Below, in pieces: positions 34,937 to 44,673 of a DNA stretch of 64,000 nucleotides. The notes below the pieces were generated by a model. That model searched no databases. It had not been told where the DNA came from and was given only the letters and a program-made list of their open reading frames with translations. Made by a program: the position numbers and the translations under genes. Position 1 is the stretch's first letter. Each line of letters begins with the position of its first letter. The stretch spans positions 2,790,001 to 2,854,000 of the forward strand of contig OZ316895.1 in NCBI GenBank assembly GCA_973895155.1, given 5' to 3'. The stretch comes from Marsupella aquatica. Taxonomy: Eukaryota > Marchantiophyta.

Positions 34937-37747
34937 TCAACGTGAATATTCATTAAGATCGTTTACCGAGTCAACAAGATCTGTATCGGCCACACATTCT
35001 TCAGGGGAGAGAGGTGGTAGTTTCATGGTTTTCCTCTTCAAGTTGTGTTTGTGCCAATCACTCTTGAAGTGCTCCCGATACTGCTTTGCATCCCCGACTT
35101 CGGCATTACAAGTATTACACCGCTGTTGTTTAACTGGAGCTACACTGGTTTTCGATTCTGCTACGTGCTTGGAAGGGGCACTGCCTGAATTGGCCGAACT
35201 CCCCCTGCCAGAAGTACTTCCTAAAGTTTCACCTCCTGCTAGTACCATTGCCTCACTGAATCTCTGCACCACTCTAGATTCTTCAGGGACTTTATTGCTT
35301 TTAACTTGCCCTGAAGGGCCATCGTCCTCTGCATCAATAAGTTCATCGACAGTCCCATCACCTTCCTTTTGCACAGCCATGGAAGCCACTTCAAGTCTCC
35401 CACCGTGATCTCGTACCACTTGATCGCATTCACGAAAATGTCCTGGCTCAATTTGACAAACCTGGTGTGATGCAAGAACATTATCAGTTTGCAAACAAAG
35501 GATTTGGTTTGAAGGGACTATGCCCAGTTATTTCTGGGTCAGAAAAAAATATCACGAAGATTCAAAAGTACAAGATCCAGTCAATGTCCTTCCGAGGACA
35601 AAACAACTAATAATCCGTTACATGCATGAAAGACGCCATGGTAGACACTCAAACAAAAAGCACCCTCAAACCCAAGCATTGCGATCTCACAATCTCATGG
35701 AATTTGAGTCATATAGAATTTTTGACTGTCAAGTTCGAAATCCAAGATAAAATGTGCCACATGTATAATACAAGCAATGATTTCACCATTTGAACTGCTT
35801 GACTGATCAGCTACCGTCTTGCGAGGAGAGACAGGCATTGAGGACGTTCATACGTACCACAGAAAATGATTCTTTACTTTCCTCTTCGCTTTCTATAGTT
35901 GCACTCCAAGCAGACAATCTTTCCAAAGTTGTAGCTCTTTTACTGAGTGGCACAACTATTTTCAACCTCATCCGCGCTCTTGCAATTGGGAAATGCTTAG
36001 CTAACTCTCTTATGAGTTCAAGTGCCTGTTACAACGCCATCCAAAGCTTGGATTAAAACTGTCTTCGTTCTTCCTTGGAAACAGAAATTGACTCAAACGA
36101 ATTTGCTCAATAACAGTGGACAATACTACCACAAGTTACTTATTCCCCAACAAGCTCAAATTCAACCACGTATATCCAATTCAGAGGGACAGGAATGCAC
36201 TAGTCAACAACCAGAAGTCCATCAAATGGAAACTGAAAGTTTGAACTTGCGACAACATCCTTGCAGGAAAAACTCGGTTATCTATATACAAAAAAAGGTG
36301 CTCACGGCTGAACTTTGACAATTAGCGTACTAGGTGTTAGATGCCAAATCGTACCTGTTGCTTTGAGTTTTTGTTCGGTTCAACTGCAAAATGGACGTCC
36401 TTCATCAGACGTTCAATCATACTGATTGTGTACGGGCGTTCTGTATCAGGGTTGACAGTTTTGTGCATCACAATTGTAGCAACGTCACGAAACTGATTTG
36501 ACAGTTGTGACTCTCGCTCTTTATCTGCAATTTGCACCTCACCTTTCTCCAATATCTGATACACCAACCAGCACTCCATTTTTAATCGTCTACCGATTTT
36601 TCGTATGTTCAGTAGATCATAAACTCTCCCTATGCATTTAGTACTCTGGTCAGGATCCAAGCACGTCCACAGACCTTGTCACATTTTTCAGAACAAGTAT
36701 GACCTAAACTATATTGAAAATACTCAACATCTGTTAATACAACATCCAGCTACATTCTGGATAGTAAGTTGATTTTTGAGGTGGAGGCAGTAATTTAGAA
36801 CATGTGAATCGAGATGGGAGGTGCAACTGAAGTACTGATCCAGATATGAAATTCCGGTCAGATTGGCTTGGAGGCTAAGTTATCTGGCAAGAATGTGAAG
36901 TCCACCCGGGATGGTCAGCATGATAGGTTCAAGTCTCAAGAACTCTCTGCTTACACTTGGTGATTCTAAAATTTGGCGCCTCTAAAATCAAAGTATTGGG
37001 TGCCTTCAACACCTGGGTACTAATGACAGATTCTGAAAGACGTGAGAGCAAGAATGAAGAAGTTCTAGGGACAACGTAGGCGACCAACCTCGAGGGAGAT
37101 CTTCTCATGAGAATCAGTTCCAAAGGCTTCGACGAGCTCTTTCGACTTCGCTAGCACTCCTTTGGACACATTGGTGAAAACAGTGCGCGTTTGCAACACT
37201 TCATCTATATCTTTTTCCCTGAACTCGAATTCGGAACGTCACCATCAGAAACAACCAACTCGAACGAAATCCTTCTCCGTTGAAACAAGCCAATCCACTA
37301 TACAATGAACTGTAGGTCGTCCATATACCAACAAGAATTTCGCAAACTACTGAGTATCGTCAACCATCTCGAATCTAAGGGCGAGAACATGAATTATACA
37401 TACGGCTGTGCATCCGCTGAGGAGGGCAAGTTTTAAAACGAAGAAAAAAGGCGGAGAATATTGCAAAAGTCTGTAATCTATCCAGACGCTCCGTAAGAGG
37501 GTGCGAGAAATTCCAGAGAAGCCCATGACAAGTCTATTTGAGATCCTATCCTCAGGATCACAGTAAAAGCTAAGAGGGAGCAGACAGAAGGAGCCGAAGA
37601 GGCGAGAACATACACTCGTGATCGCCATGATAGAACCTTGTTTTTGTAGCAGGCAATCTCAAATCGGTGCCCATGTTTTTTGTACCGCACCACCGCTATG
37701 TTAGTAAGCCGTTTCTGCCCTATGGGCTGCCCAATCTTCGACGACAT
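34937..37747 (-). CDS. SBDS: Ribosome maturation protein SBDS, plant type with C-terminal zinc finger
   Basis: Cofactor of the EFL1 GTPase that releases eIF6 from pre-60S subunits, allowing subunit joining. Five exons: 37747-37614, 37218-37089, 36555-36355, 36025-35858 and 35461-34937, with all splices in frame and GT-AG (385 aa). Exon 1 encodes [20 protein letters not shown] and [11 protein letters not shown], the start of the FYSH domain. Exon 2 starts EKDIDEVLQ. Exon 3 has [17 protein letters not shown] and [12 protein letters not shown]. Exon 4 has [19 protein letters not shown]. The last exon has [12 protein letters not shown], then a low-complexity linker, then a zinc finger C-x2-C-x12-H-x5-H (about residues 326-348, [17 protein letters not shown]). 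That finger is absent from animal and yeast SBDS but present in plant SBDS. The start ATG fits family length; an upstream ATG-less extension was ignored. A telo-box lies about 285 bp upstream. Confidence 0.95.
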
Positions 37748-38383
37748 CTCTTCCTGTCCTCTGTCTCTGCTGTGTGGGTGTCTCTTTCGCTTGGAGCCTT
37801 TCACTTCTCATAAAATTTTGATTTGCAGCTCGTTGAGAACTTATTGGATTGCTCTGAGTTGCTGTGGGCTTGCTTCAGAATGGACCCAGTAAGTCCTCAG
37901 CTCCGAAGTCTTCAGGCAAAACCTAGGGCCAGTCAAGAAGATGGAACTGGGGTCGATGTTACCTTCCAACGAAGCAGCTCAAAATGATGACAGTACAAGG
38001 TGGAGGCAGAGCATGAGAGCGAGATACCAAGGGTTTAGGGTTTTCTTACAAATATTTTCATTCATTCTGGAAGTTTCTTTCACACTTCCATAAACCCACT
38101 CACCCCGAATTGGGAGACCCCTTCAAAATAATTTCCAGTCACCCCAGTTTGCCCCCTACCCCCTTGTGTGGCAAATAGGGGTAGGCAGGAGTAGTACACT
38201 TCCGCTGTGTCACCTGGGATTGAGGGGTGGAACCCTCTACCCTTTGCCACCCTCTTGCAAATTGAGGAGGGAGGGGGGCACTCCTCTACAGTAGATTGTC
38301 ATCCTGTCATCCCCAGTTGTGACAATTGTGGAAGAAGGGGATGGAATTATGGAAAACAGCCTCTGGCACTCTTTATATATTTA
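37748..38383. other. SBDS upstream region to the PIF/Harbinger insertion
   Basis: This is the presumed SBDS 5' leader and promoter, read on the minus strand. It contains a telo-box (listed separately). No other gene is recognised. The Harbinger element inserted at 38384, about 640 bp upstream of the SBDS start codon. Confidence 0.6.
38031..38044 (-). promoter_or_regulatory. Telo-box in the SBDS promoter region
   Basis: On the minus strand this reads AAAACCCTAAACCC, containing the telo-box AAACCCTA. Telo-boxes are known to be enriched upstream of plant genes for ribosome synthesis and translation, which fits SBDS. Its distance of about 285 bp from the ATG is compatible with a promoter or leader position. 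Activity is inferred from the motif only. Confidence 0.55.
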
Positions 38384-38835
38384 GAGCATCCGCACCGGTG
38401 CTCTCCATCCTGCTTCTGGCTGGCATTTTGCAACATATGCCGGCGCGAAGCGTTTTTCTGGTTGCACCGGTGCTAGGCACGCCTAAACTTTTTGCCTATC
38501 GCAGCGCGCGAAGTTTTGCCAACCGGAATACTTATCTTTTTTCCAGGTCTGCATTCTCCTTTTGCCAGTGCTGGCAAAGTTCATCTACGATGCTGCTTGT
38601 GCCACATGTCAAGGTCCCAGGACTCCTACAACATTCCCCCACTTTTATGAACTTCGCGCCAGAGTCTACACATTCGAGTCCAGTCCTCTGCCAGTGCTTG
38701 TCGAGGTGCACTGTAGAGATTGTCATTGCAGAGTACACACGGTTTGCGCCAGCACGAAGCTTGTGGTCCCAACTCCCAATTTCTGAAGTACAGCGACAGT
38801 GCACAGAGATCGCGTGCATTGTGTGATCTGACGAC

Positions 38836-39783
38836 ATGGCCCAGCGAGGGAAGAACTTCAGTCCACCAGAATTAAAGCAACTCTGCTACTCATACTTGGA
38901 GATTTCTCAAGACCCATGTGTTGGGTCTGGGCAAAAGAGAGAGAATTTTTGGGAGCGCGTCGGGGAGCATTACGACAGAAATAAACCTCGAGGTCTTGAG
39001 AGTAGGACCGCAAAATCACTCGAGAGCAAGTGGGGTGATGTGCGAAAGGCCACAACTCGTTTTATTGGGTGCCACAAAAGTGTTGAAGATCTTGACATTT
39101 CTGGCACCAACAACGAGGACACATTGATCAAGGCGAAAGAACTGTACAAGACTCGACATTCGAAGGGCAAGGAGTTTTCTTTTTCGGTGTGCTACGACAT
39201 TCTCAAGGACTGCCCAAGGTGGATGTTGCCAGAAGACCAGATGTCAAAGGGAAATGGCAAACGGAAGCCAGTGGGGACACCAAGCAATGAGCAAGGAGAG
39301 TATACATGTCTCTCAGACGAGGGGGCAAACAATGTTCAATCTGAAGTAGAAATTGAGCAGAATGAGCAAGACAGCTCCCACGGAAATTCGACCAAGAGAC
39401 CCCTTGGAAGCAAGCTTGCAAAAGAGAATGCCAAGAAAATGAAAGTTCATGAGGATGCTTTCAAGATGGCTGCCCAAGCTCAGAAGGTGATGATTGAAAC
39501 AGGTGTGCAGTGTTTGAGGGTTCTGGAGAGCCAAACCTTCATGAATATGCTCACCATGCCAACTGAGCACCTTGACAGTGAGACGTTGGATTTTTTGACT
39601 TTGTGGAGGAAGGACCAGATGACCAAATTTAGAGATAGGATCTCTTTGGGGACCATTCCAGTACCCTCCCCATTGCCACCCAGGGCGTCTAGGAGTTCGC
39701 TTCCAACTCCACTGCCCAGCGATGAAGACTCTTCACCTCTAGATGAAATTGACCCTCCATCGGACCCTCCATCCCCCCTGTAG
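38836..39783 (+). CDS. PIF/Harbinger ORF1, Myb/SANT-like and NAM-associated protein
   Basis: Accessory DNA-binding protein that, in characterised PIF elements such as Ping/mPing, is needed together with the transposase for mobilisation. The 315-residue frame opens with ATG at 38836. It starts with a trihelix/Myb-like region: NFSPPELKQLCYSYLEIS, QKRENFWERVGEHYDRNK and SLESKWGDVRKATTRFIG (about 8-80). It continues with KRPLGSKLAKENAKK (about 190-205), typical of the NAM-associated C-terminal domain found in PIF ORF1 proteins. A Pro/Ser-rich acidic tail ends it. The frame is intact, unlike the transposase of the same element. An intron at the 3' end cannot be excluded. Confidence 0.9.
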   Translation: MAQRGKNFSPPELKQLCYSYLEISQDPCVGSGQKRENFWERVGEHYDRNKPRGLESRTAKSLESKWGDVRKATTRFIGCHKSVEDLDISGTNNEDTLIKAKELYKTRHSKGKEFSFSVCYDILKDCPRWMLPEDQMSKGNGKRKPVGTPSNEQGEYTCLSDEGANNVQSEVEIEQNEQDSSHGNSTKRPLGSKLAKENAKKMKVHEDAFKMAAQAQKVMIETGVQCLRVLESQTFMNMLTMPTEHLDSETLDFLTLWRKDQMTKFRDRISLGTIPVPSPLPPRASRSSLPTPLPSDEDSSPLDEIDPPSDPPSPL

Positions 39784-40259
39784 TTTGACATAATTGCTAG
39801 AGTATTTTACTTGTCACATTGCTTTATGTGTATGTACTCTTGAAAATTTGGAATTTAATATAGTGGACATAGATTTCATAAATTGTGACTTCATTTGTTG
39901 GACTAGTCCAAAATTCGTGTCCAATTCAACTCGCGTGTACAAGGTCCTGTTTAGTACTGCAATAAAAGTCCTGTTTGGTATTGCAATGTCAGGGATTTAT
40001 GGACTTGTCTCCCACGGTGCAGACCTCTGTATGCACATACATGTGATCTGATGTGAACCCTGCAGAAATTAGTGTGACCTGATGTGGACACTCGTGTCTT
40101 GGGAAGCTCGCAAGGCCTGCAACTTACGTCTTATTTTGCCTAAAATTGTTTGAGCTTGCATTGTCTTCTACACATTTTGGAAGCTCGCATGTCTTTGTTC
40201 TGTAGCCGTAGACTCATTTTTTGGGTTGGGAGAGCTACTGATTCAGCCATCAAGGAAGC

Positions 40260-40502
40260 ATGTCAACATCGAGCTCTGAAAGCTCAATTGCACATTCGAA
40301 GCCATGCCCCTCCATTGTCAAGCCCAGAGTGATTAAGACAACTCCAATTGCAAAAGGGAAGGCCCCACAGCAGGCGAGGCAACAGACCCCTAGAGTTCAT
40401 TTTGTGTTGAATGAATGGGCAGCCAATTCATTTGAGCAAGCGCTCCTTCGCAGCATGGAAGACGAGGGTGACAATGAGGAAGACGATAAGCTTGACACTT
40501 GA
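40260..40502 (+). CDS. Small acidic-tailed protein inside the PIF/Harbinger element
   Basis: An 80-codon ATG frame between ORF1 and the transposase, on the ORF1 strand. The N-terminal half is Ser/Lys/Pro-rich; the C-terminal half has FVLNEWAANSFEQALLRSM followed by an acidic run DEGDNEEDD. I do not recognise the family. It could be a further exon of ORF1, an independent accessory gene, or chance. It lies about 480 bp after the ORF1 stop. Confidence 0.35.
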   Translation: MSTSSSESSIAHSKPCPSIVKPRVIKTTPIAKGKAPQQARQQTPRVHFVLNEWAANSFEQALLRSMEDEGDNEEDDKLDT

Positions 40503-40841
40503 GCAAAGCTTCAGGGTATGTACCATTTGTATCAATATTTGTTTCTGTACAAAATTGTCTCATTAAACTGTGAACATTGTGGGCTTATATTCAGTTTTGT
40601 TTCATGCAGAGATCCCCTTCCTATGAGCGAATGGACTGCCAATCATATGCTTTGTAGGATTCAGCCTTCATCGCTAGGTAGCATTGAGACTCTGAAACAT
40701 TTTCTGTACTAAGTTCAGGTTCAGAGATCTCAATTTTGTGGACACGAAGCTGAAATAAAATTGTAGCACTTTATTGCTCATTTTCTACACACGAAGTTCC
40801 CCTCGTATATTCTGGATGTACTATCTGAAATCTTTTGTAGA

Positions 40842-42167
40842 CTACTCCTCCAATCGAATGTCACCCTTTTGCTTCCACAGATGTTCCATCAAGTCATTTC
40901 TGAGAGCATTCCAACTGCCTGCATTCTCGAGGTCTCTTGTGGCAGCTAGGTAGTCTCTCCATGGCATTCTTCCTCTCTGCACAGCCAATAAAGGACCAGC
41001 CTCAATTCTAAAATCTTCATGTTCCTCCCCTCTCTCGTCCTCAATAATCATGTTGTGAAGGACAATGCAAGCCATCAGAATTGTATGCACTCGCTCAAGA
41101 TGCCAAGATCTTGCTGGTTGCCTCACGATTCCCCATCTGGCCTAAAGAACCCCAAACGCTCTCTCCACATCTTTTCTGGCAGCCTCTTGGCACTTGGCAA
41201 AAAAACACTTCTTTTGTGTTTGGGGCTTGTGAAAAGTTGTGACAAAACAGGACCACTTGGGATAAATGCCATCAACTAGAAGGTAAGCTCTCTTGTACTG
41301 TGTGCCATTGATGTCATAGTTCAGCTGCTCATAGTGTTGGTGCAATATGTCATTCACCAAAGGAGATTGGTCTAGTACATTTAAGTCATTGTTCCCGCCA
41401 GGCAAGCCAAAGAATGCATGCCAAATCCATAGTTCTTGATTTGCGATTGCTTCCAGGACTATTGATTTGTTGCCATCTTTGTCTGTGAATTGCCCTTGCC
41501 AAGCCACAGGGCAATTTTTCCACTCATAGTGCATGCAATCTAGCGAAGCAAACATTCCAGGGAATCCTCTGCTCTCATTGATAGCCAACAATCGTAGGAA
41601 GTCACTTCTATCTGGCTTCCTCAAGTACTTCTCCTCGTACAGTTGCCGAATTGCCAAGCAAAACCTATACAAAGACTTCCTTGCTGTGGATTCTCCAAGT
41701 CTACAATACTCGTCTGTAGCATCTGCACCAATTCCAAATGCCAATTGCCGGAGAGCAGCTGTGATTTTCTGGAGACCAGATAGCCCAATTTTATTGGCAG
41801 CATCTCGCCTCTCCTGAAAGAAGTCGTCATGAGCACAAACTGCCTGGTGAATTTTCAGAAACAATCTTCTTGTCATCCTGAACCTACGTCTAAAATCCCT
41901 ATTGTCATACGTACAATCCTTTGCAAAATAATCATCCCAGATTACTTGATGTCCCCGCTCTCTTTTTTGATCTTTATTGGGTCTCTTCCCAGGCACTGAT
42001 CCACCGCCTCATTTGTGCTCCTTCTGCTTTATTGTACCGAGCCCTTGGAGAGACAAGGGGCCTGTCAATATGGCCTTCTCCCAAAATTCCTGTTCATCCT
42101 CCATTAAATTAAGCTCAGACTCGATTTGCAATTGCAAATTCTGTCTCCATGCTTCACGACGGTCCAT
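40842..42167 (-). pseudogene. PIF/Harbinger DDE transposase with two nonsense codons
   Basis: A single frame of 442 codons from ATG at 42167 to the stop at 40842 encodes a Harbinger transposase. It has an N-terminal QLQIESEL region, IWDDYFAKDCTY, RRRFRM, a helix-turn-helix-like QKITAALRQLAFG, then the catalytic DDE triad: D in FASLDCMHYEWKNCP, D in NNDLNVLDQSP and E in VERAFGVL. The family motifs LHNMIIEDE and HLW follow. Two in-frame stops break it: TGA at 42011-42009 (codon 53) and TAG at 41144-41142 (codon 342). No frameshift is seen. Both stops fit single C-to-T changes (CGA to TGA, CAG to TAG). The element is otherwise complete, so it may still be mobilised by a related transposase. Confidence 0.93.
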
Positions 42168-42514
42168 GGGAGAAATCGTAGCTATCAAATTGAAACAATA
42201 ATTTGATTGCAACCGCGCCCAAAAGCTTCAAAGGGCCGCAGGCTATGGAGGACGAGGATGCTGGCGCTTGTTTGCCGTTGTCTTTCGTCAAAGTCTGCAG
42301 AGTTCGCGCTCCCGTGTTCTGGAGGTGTTCGAACCTGAGCTGCTTGGGTTCGAACATGGGTTCGAACATAGGTTAAGGGTTTTCAGGCGTTGTTTTACAA
42401 AGCACTAGTGCAATGCTGCTTGTGGCCCCCAACCAGGTAATGATGCAGGCCCGTTATCGGCTCACAAACTTTTACCTATTGCAGCGTCCGACCGCAAAAC
42501 CGGTGCGGATGCTC

Positions 42515-44673
42515 TTATGGAGATGTCAGCTAACTAACCACTGCTTGAGGGCCTAGCTTGGGCAGCAAAGACTTTTCACTACATGCTAAAGTCTCAATAG
42601 GAATGTTCCTTGTCTAATGTGTCTAAGTGCAGGCTCCCGGAAAGGTGCCTCAAGCTTGCACAATCCACAGTATGCACTATGTTATAAGTGCACAGGATAT
42701 GCTTTATGCACTTATCCATATTGCATGGTTGCACTACGTAATAAGTGTGTGGTAACTTGCTTATGCAGTTTCTCATATGTGCTGGCAGGCTACACATATT
42801 CTACTCCTCACATCCTTAGCCCACATACTACACGATTCTACTAGGTACTGCATGAAACTACTTCATGTAATTTTGTTGCACTTATCAATAATTGCTTTTA
42901 AAGTATGCATTGCAGTTACTGATAAATGCATCTATACATTTGTACAGGGAATTGCACTTATGTACATTGAGTGACAGTAGACCTGCACTTATATATCTGC
43001 ATTTTTTGGTGCATTTTCCAAAGGAACGCACTGTAATATTAGATGACTACACCACCAGCCTGCAGTTAACCACATAATGCACTTATACATGGTGCACTTA
43101 AGCTTAGTAGGCTGTAACTGATGTCCTTGGGGCTTTGCTTCGGGCAGCACAGACTTTGAATGGGTAAAGCCTCACAAGAAATGAAGCTGATACCTGTGGT
43201 TTGCTTTGCTAGACAGATGCCCCTTTAGACACCTTGTAGATCCTACATGTACCATTGATGGCCAAGATCCATCAGCAATGACCGCCCTCAGCATTATCAA
43301 TGTCCTAGGTTTCATTTCTTTGATCCAACCAGCCAAATACCCCTGTACGCACTGGAAGGGCTCCTCATCCCCATTTTCACATCTGAATATCAAAACTGTG
43401 TTACAAGAGAAATTATGGCCTTTGGCCACAGTGTACTAAACAGGTCATGAAATATAGACTTCAATGGCGAATTATAGGTATAGATAGATAGATAGAACCC
43501 AAGCTAACCATAGGTAATCAAGTGTGGGGCCAACTAAAGTTAACTTGCAACAATTGAGAAACACACCAATTAGAGCCAATTTAGGAGGACTTATCTTGGC
43601 TCTCCATACATCTTGTGGCCCAAGTCTTTACTGCAAATTTGACCACAGTTCACTTAAGTTGACCTCAGTCACAAGACTGACTTGCTAACCATTACAATAA
43701 CAAATGTAATTATAGACAAAAGTGTTGCAAAATTAATGTAATCAGTCTGAGTTCAATGAAGTAACTCGGAGAAAGATCGTCCGAAAAATATTCCTGTTTT
43801 GGACGAAGTATAGTTTAGACTTGTTAGAGCTAAAGGACTTCATTCTGAAAATTCTTTTCAAGTTGTTTTCAAGAAATTGGCTTTGCATAAAGTATTCGGA
43901 TTTGAGGACGATTCAAATACGAATACCCTTCACTCGCTTTCTGTGACCAATGCGTAAGGAACATCTCCGTTTCATTCCGTAAGTAGAACTATCGTGTAGT
44001 TCAAGCCCAGAAATGAGAGCTCAAGTTTTGCAGATTCGAAGGAAATCTCTTCAGGAAATCGCGCTGGTGGCTTTCTCGTTGCCAGGCAGTCTTCCGTGTT
44101 CTTGGGAGTTTTTTGTGCATGCCTGCTCCATCGTAACAGAAAAAGTTGCTCACAAAATTGAAGCAGATGCTCAATCTATAAAGTGAATAACAAGAGGAAG
44201 TCGCCGCTGTTTGGCATTCTTTAGAAATACTGTAAATACTACAATAGTAAGTACGACTCTGGAAACCTATGCTCTTAGGAGCTTTCCCTTAGACTGCTCA
44301 TGATTGCCTCATCCCAGCTTACAAGGTCACGTCTGGAAAAATAGCCTGTTCATAATCAGAAAGGGTATTACACAGCAGCTTAGAGACAGAACGGTATCAT
44401 GACCAGGCTGAGGGAAGACAAGTGATGAAACTGTCTTCAGTGCTGAATAATTTCTGCGATGGTGCCACACAAACAAAAGGAGTTCTCTAAATATTCCAGT
44501 CCTAGAAGAGGTTGTCTTGAGGCTAATAGGCGAAAATGTCAATAAAAGGCACGACCATACAATTGTTCCACATTACAATCTTTAGTCAGACGTTATGAAG
44601 GAGAACATCTCAGAAATTATGAAAGATAATTGAATTATTTACAGCTGCTAGGATAGCATCCTTGACAAGAACA
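42515..44673. other. Intergenic region with a transposase-like relic
   Basis: No conserved host gene is seen between the Harbinger element and POLE2. A diverged direct repeat (about 42545-42605 and 43125-43180, sharing gcttnggcagcanagactt) brackets an AT-rich stretch. A transposase-like fragment follows at 43172-43429. The end nearest 44673 is the POLE2 3' flank. Confidence 0.5.
43172..43429 (-). pseudogene. Possible FAR1/MULE transposase fragment
   Basis: The minus-strand frame reads NTVLIFRCENGDEEPFQCV then QGYLAGWIKEMKPRTL. This resembles the segment after the first catalytic aspartate in FAR1/MULE transposases (hydrophobic strand, E.E.F.W....L..M....P.T). The expected following aspartate motif is missing and no flanking domain is found. 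It is a short fragment at most. Confidence 0.4.

Larger units (their letters stand above)
38384..42514. mobile_element. Complete PIF/Harbinger DNA transposon
   Basis: The 4131-bp element has perfect 16-bp terminal inverted repeats, GAGCATCCGCACCGGT at 38384-38399 and its complement at 42499-42514. It is flanked on both sides by TTA (38381-38383 and 42515-42517), the classical 3-bp target duplication of this superfamily. It carries a Myb/SANT-like ORF1 on the plus strand, a small third frame, and the DDE transposase on the minus strand. The subterminal regions share further direct similarity (aaacttttngcctat.gcagcg near both ends). Intact ends and target duplication imply a fairly recent insertion. 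Confidence 0.96.
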
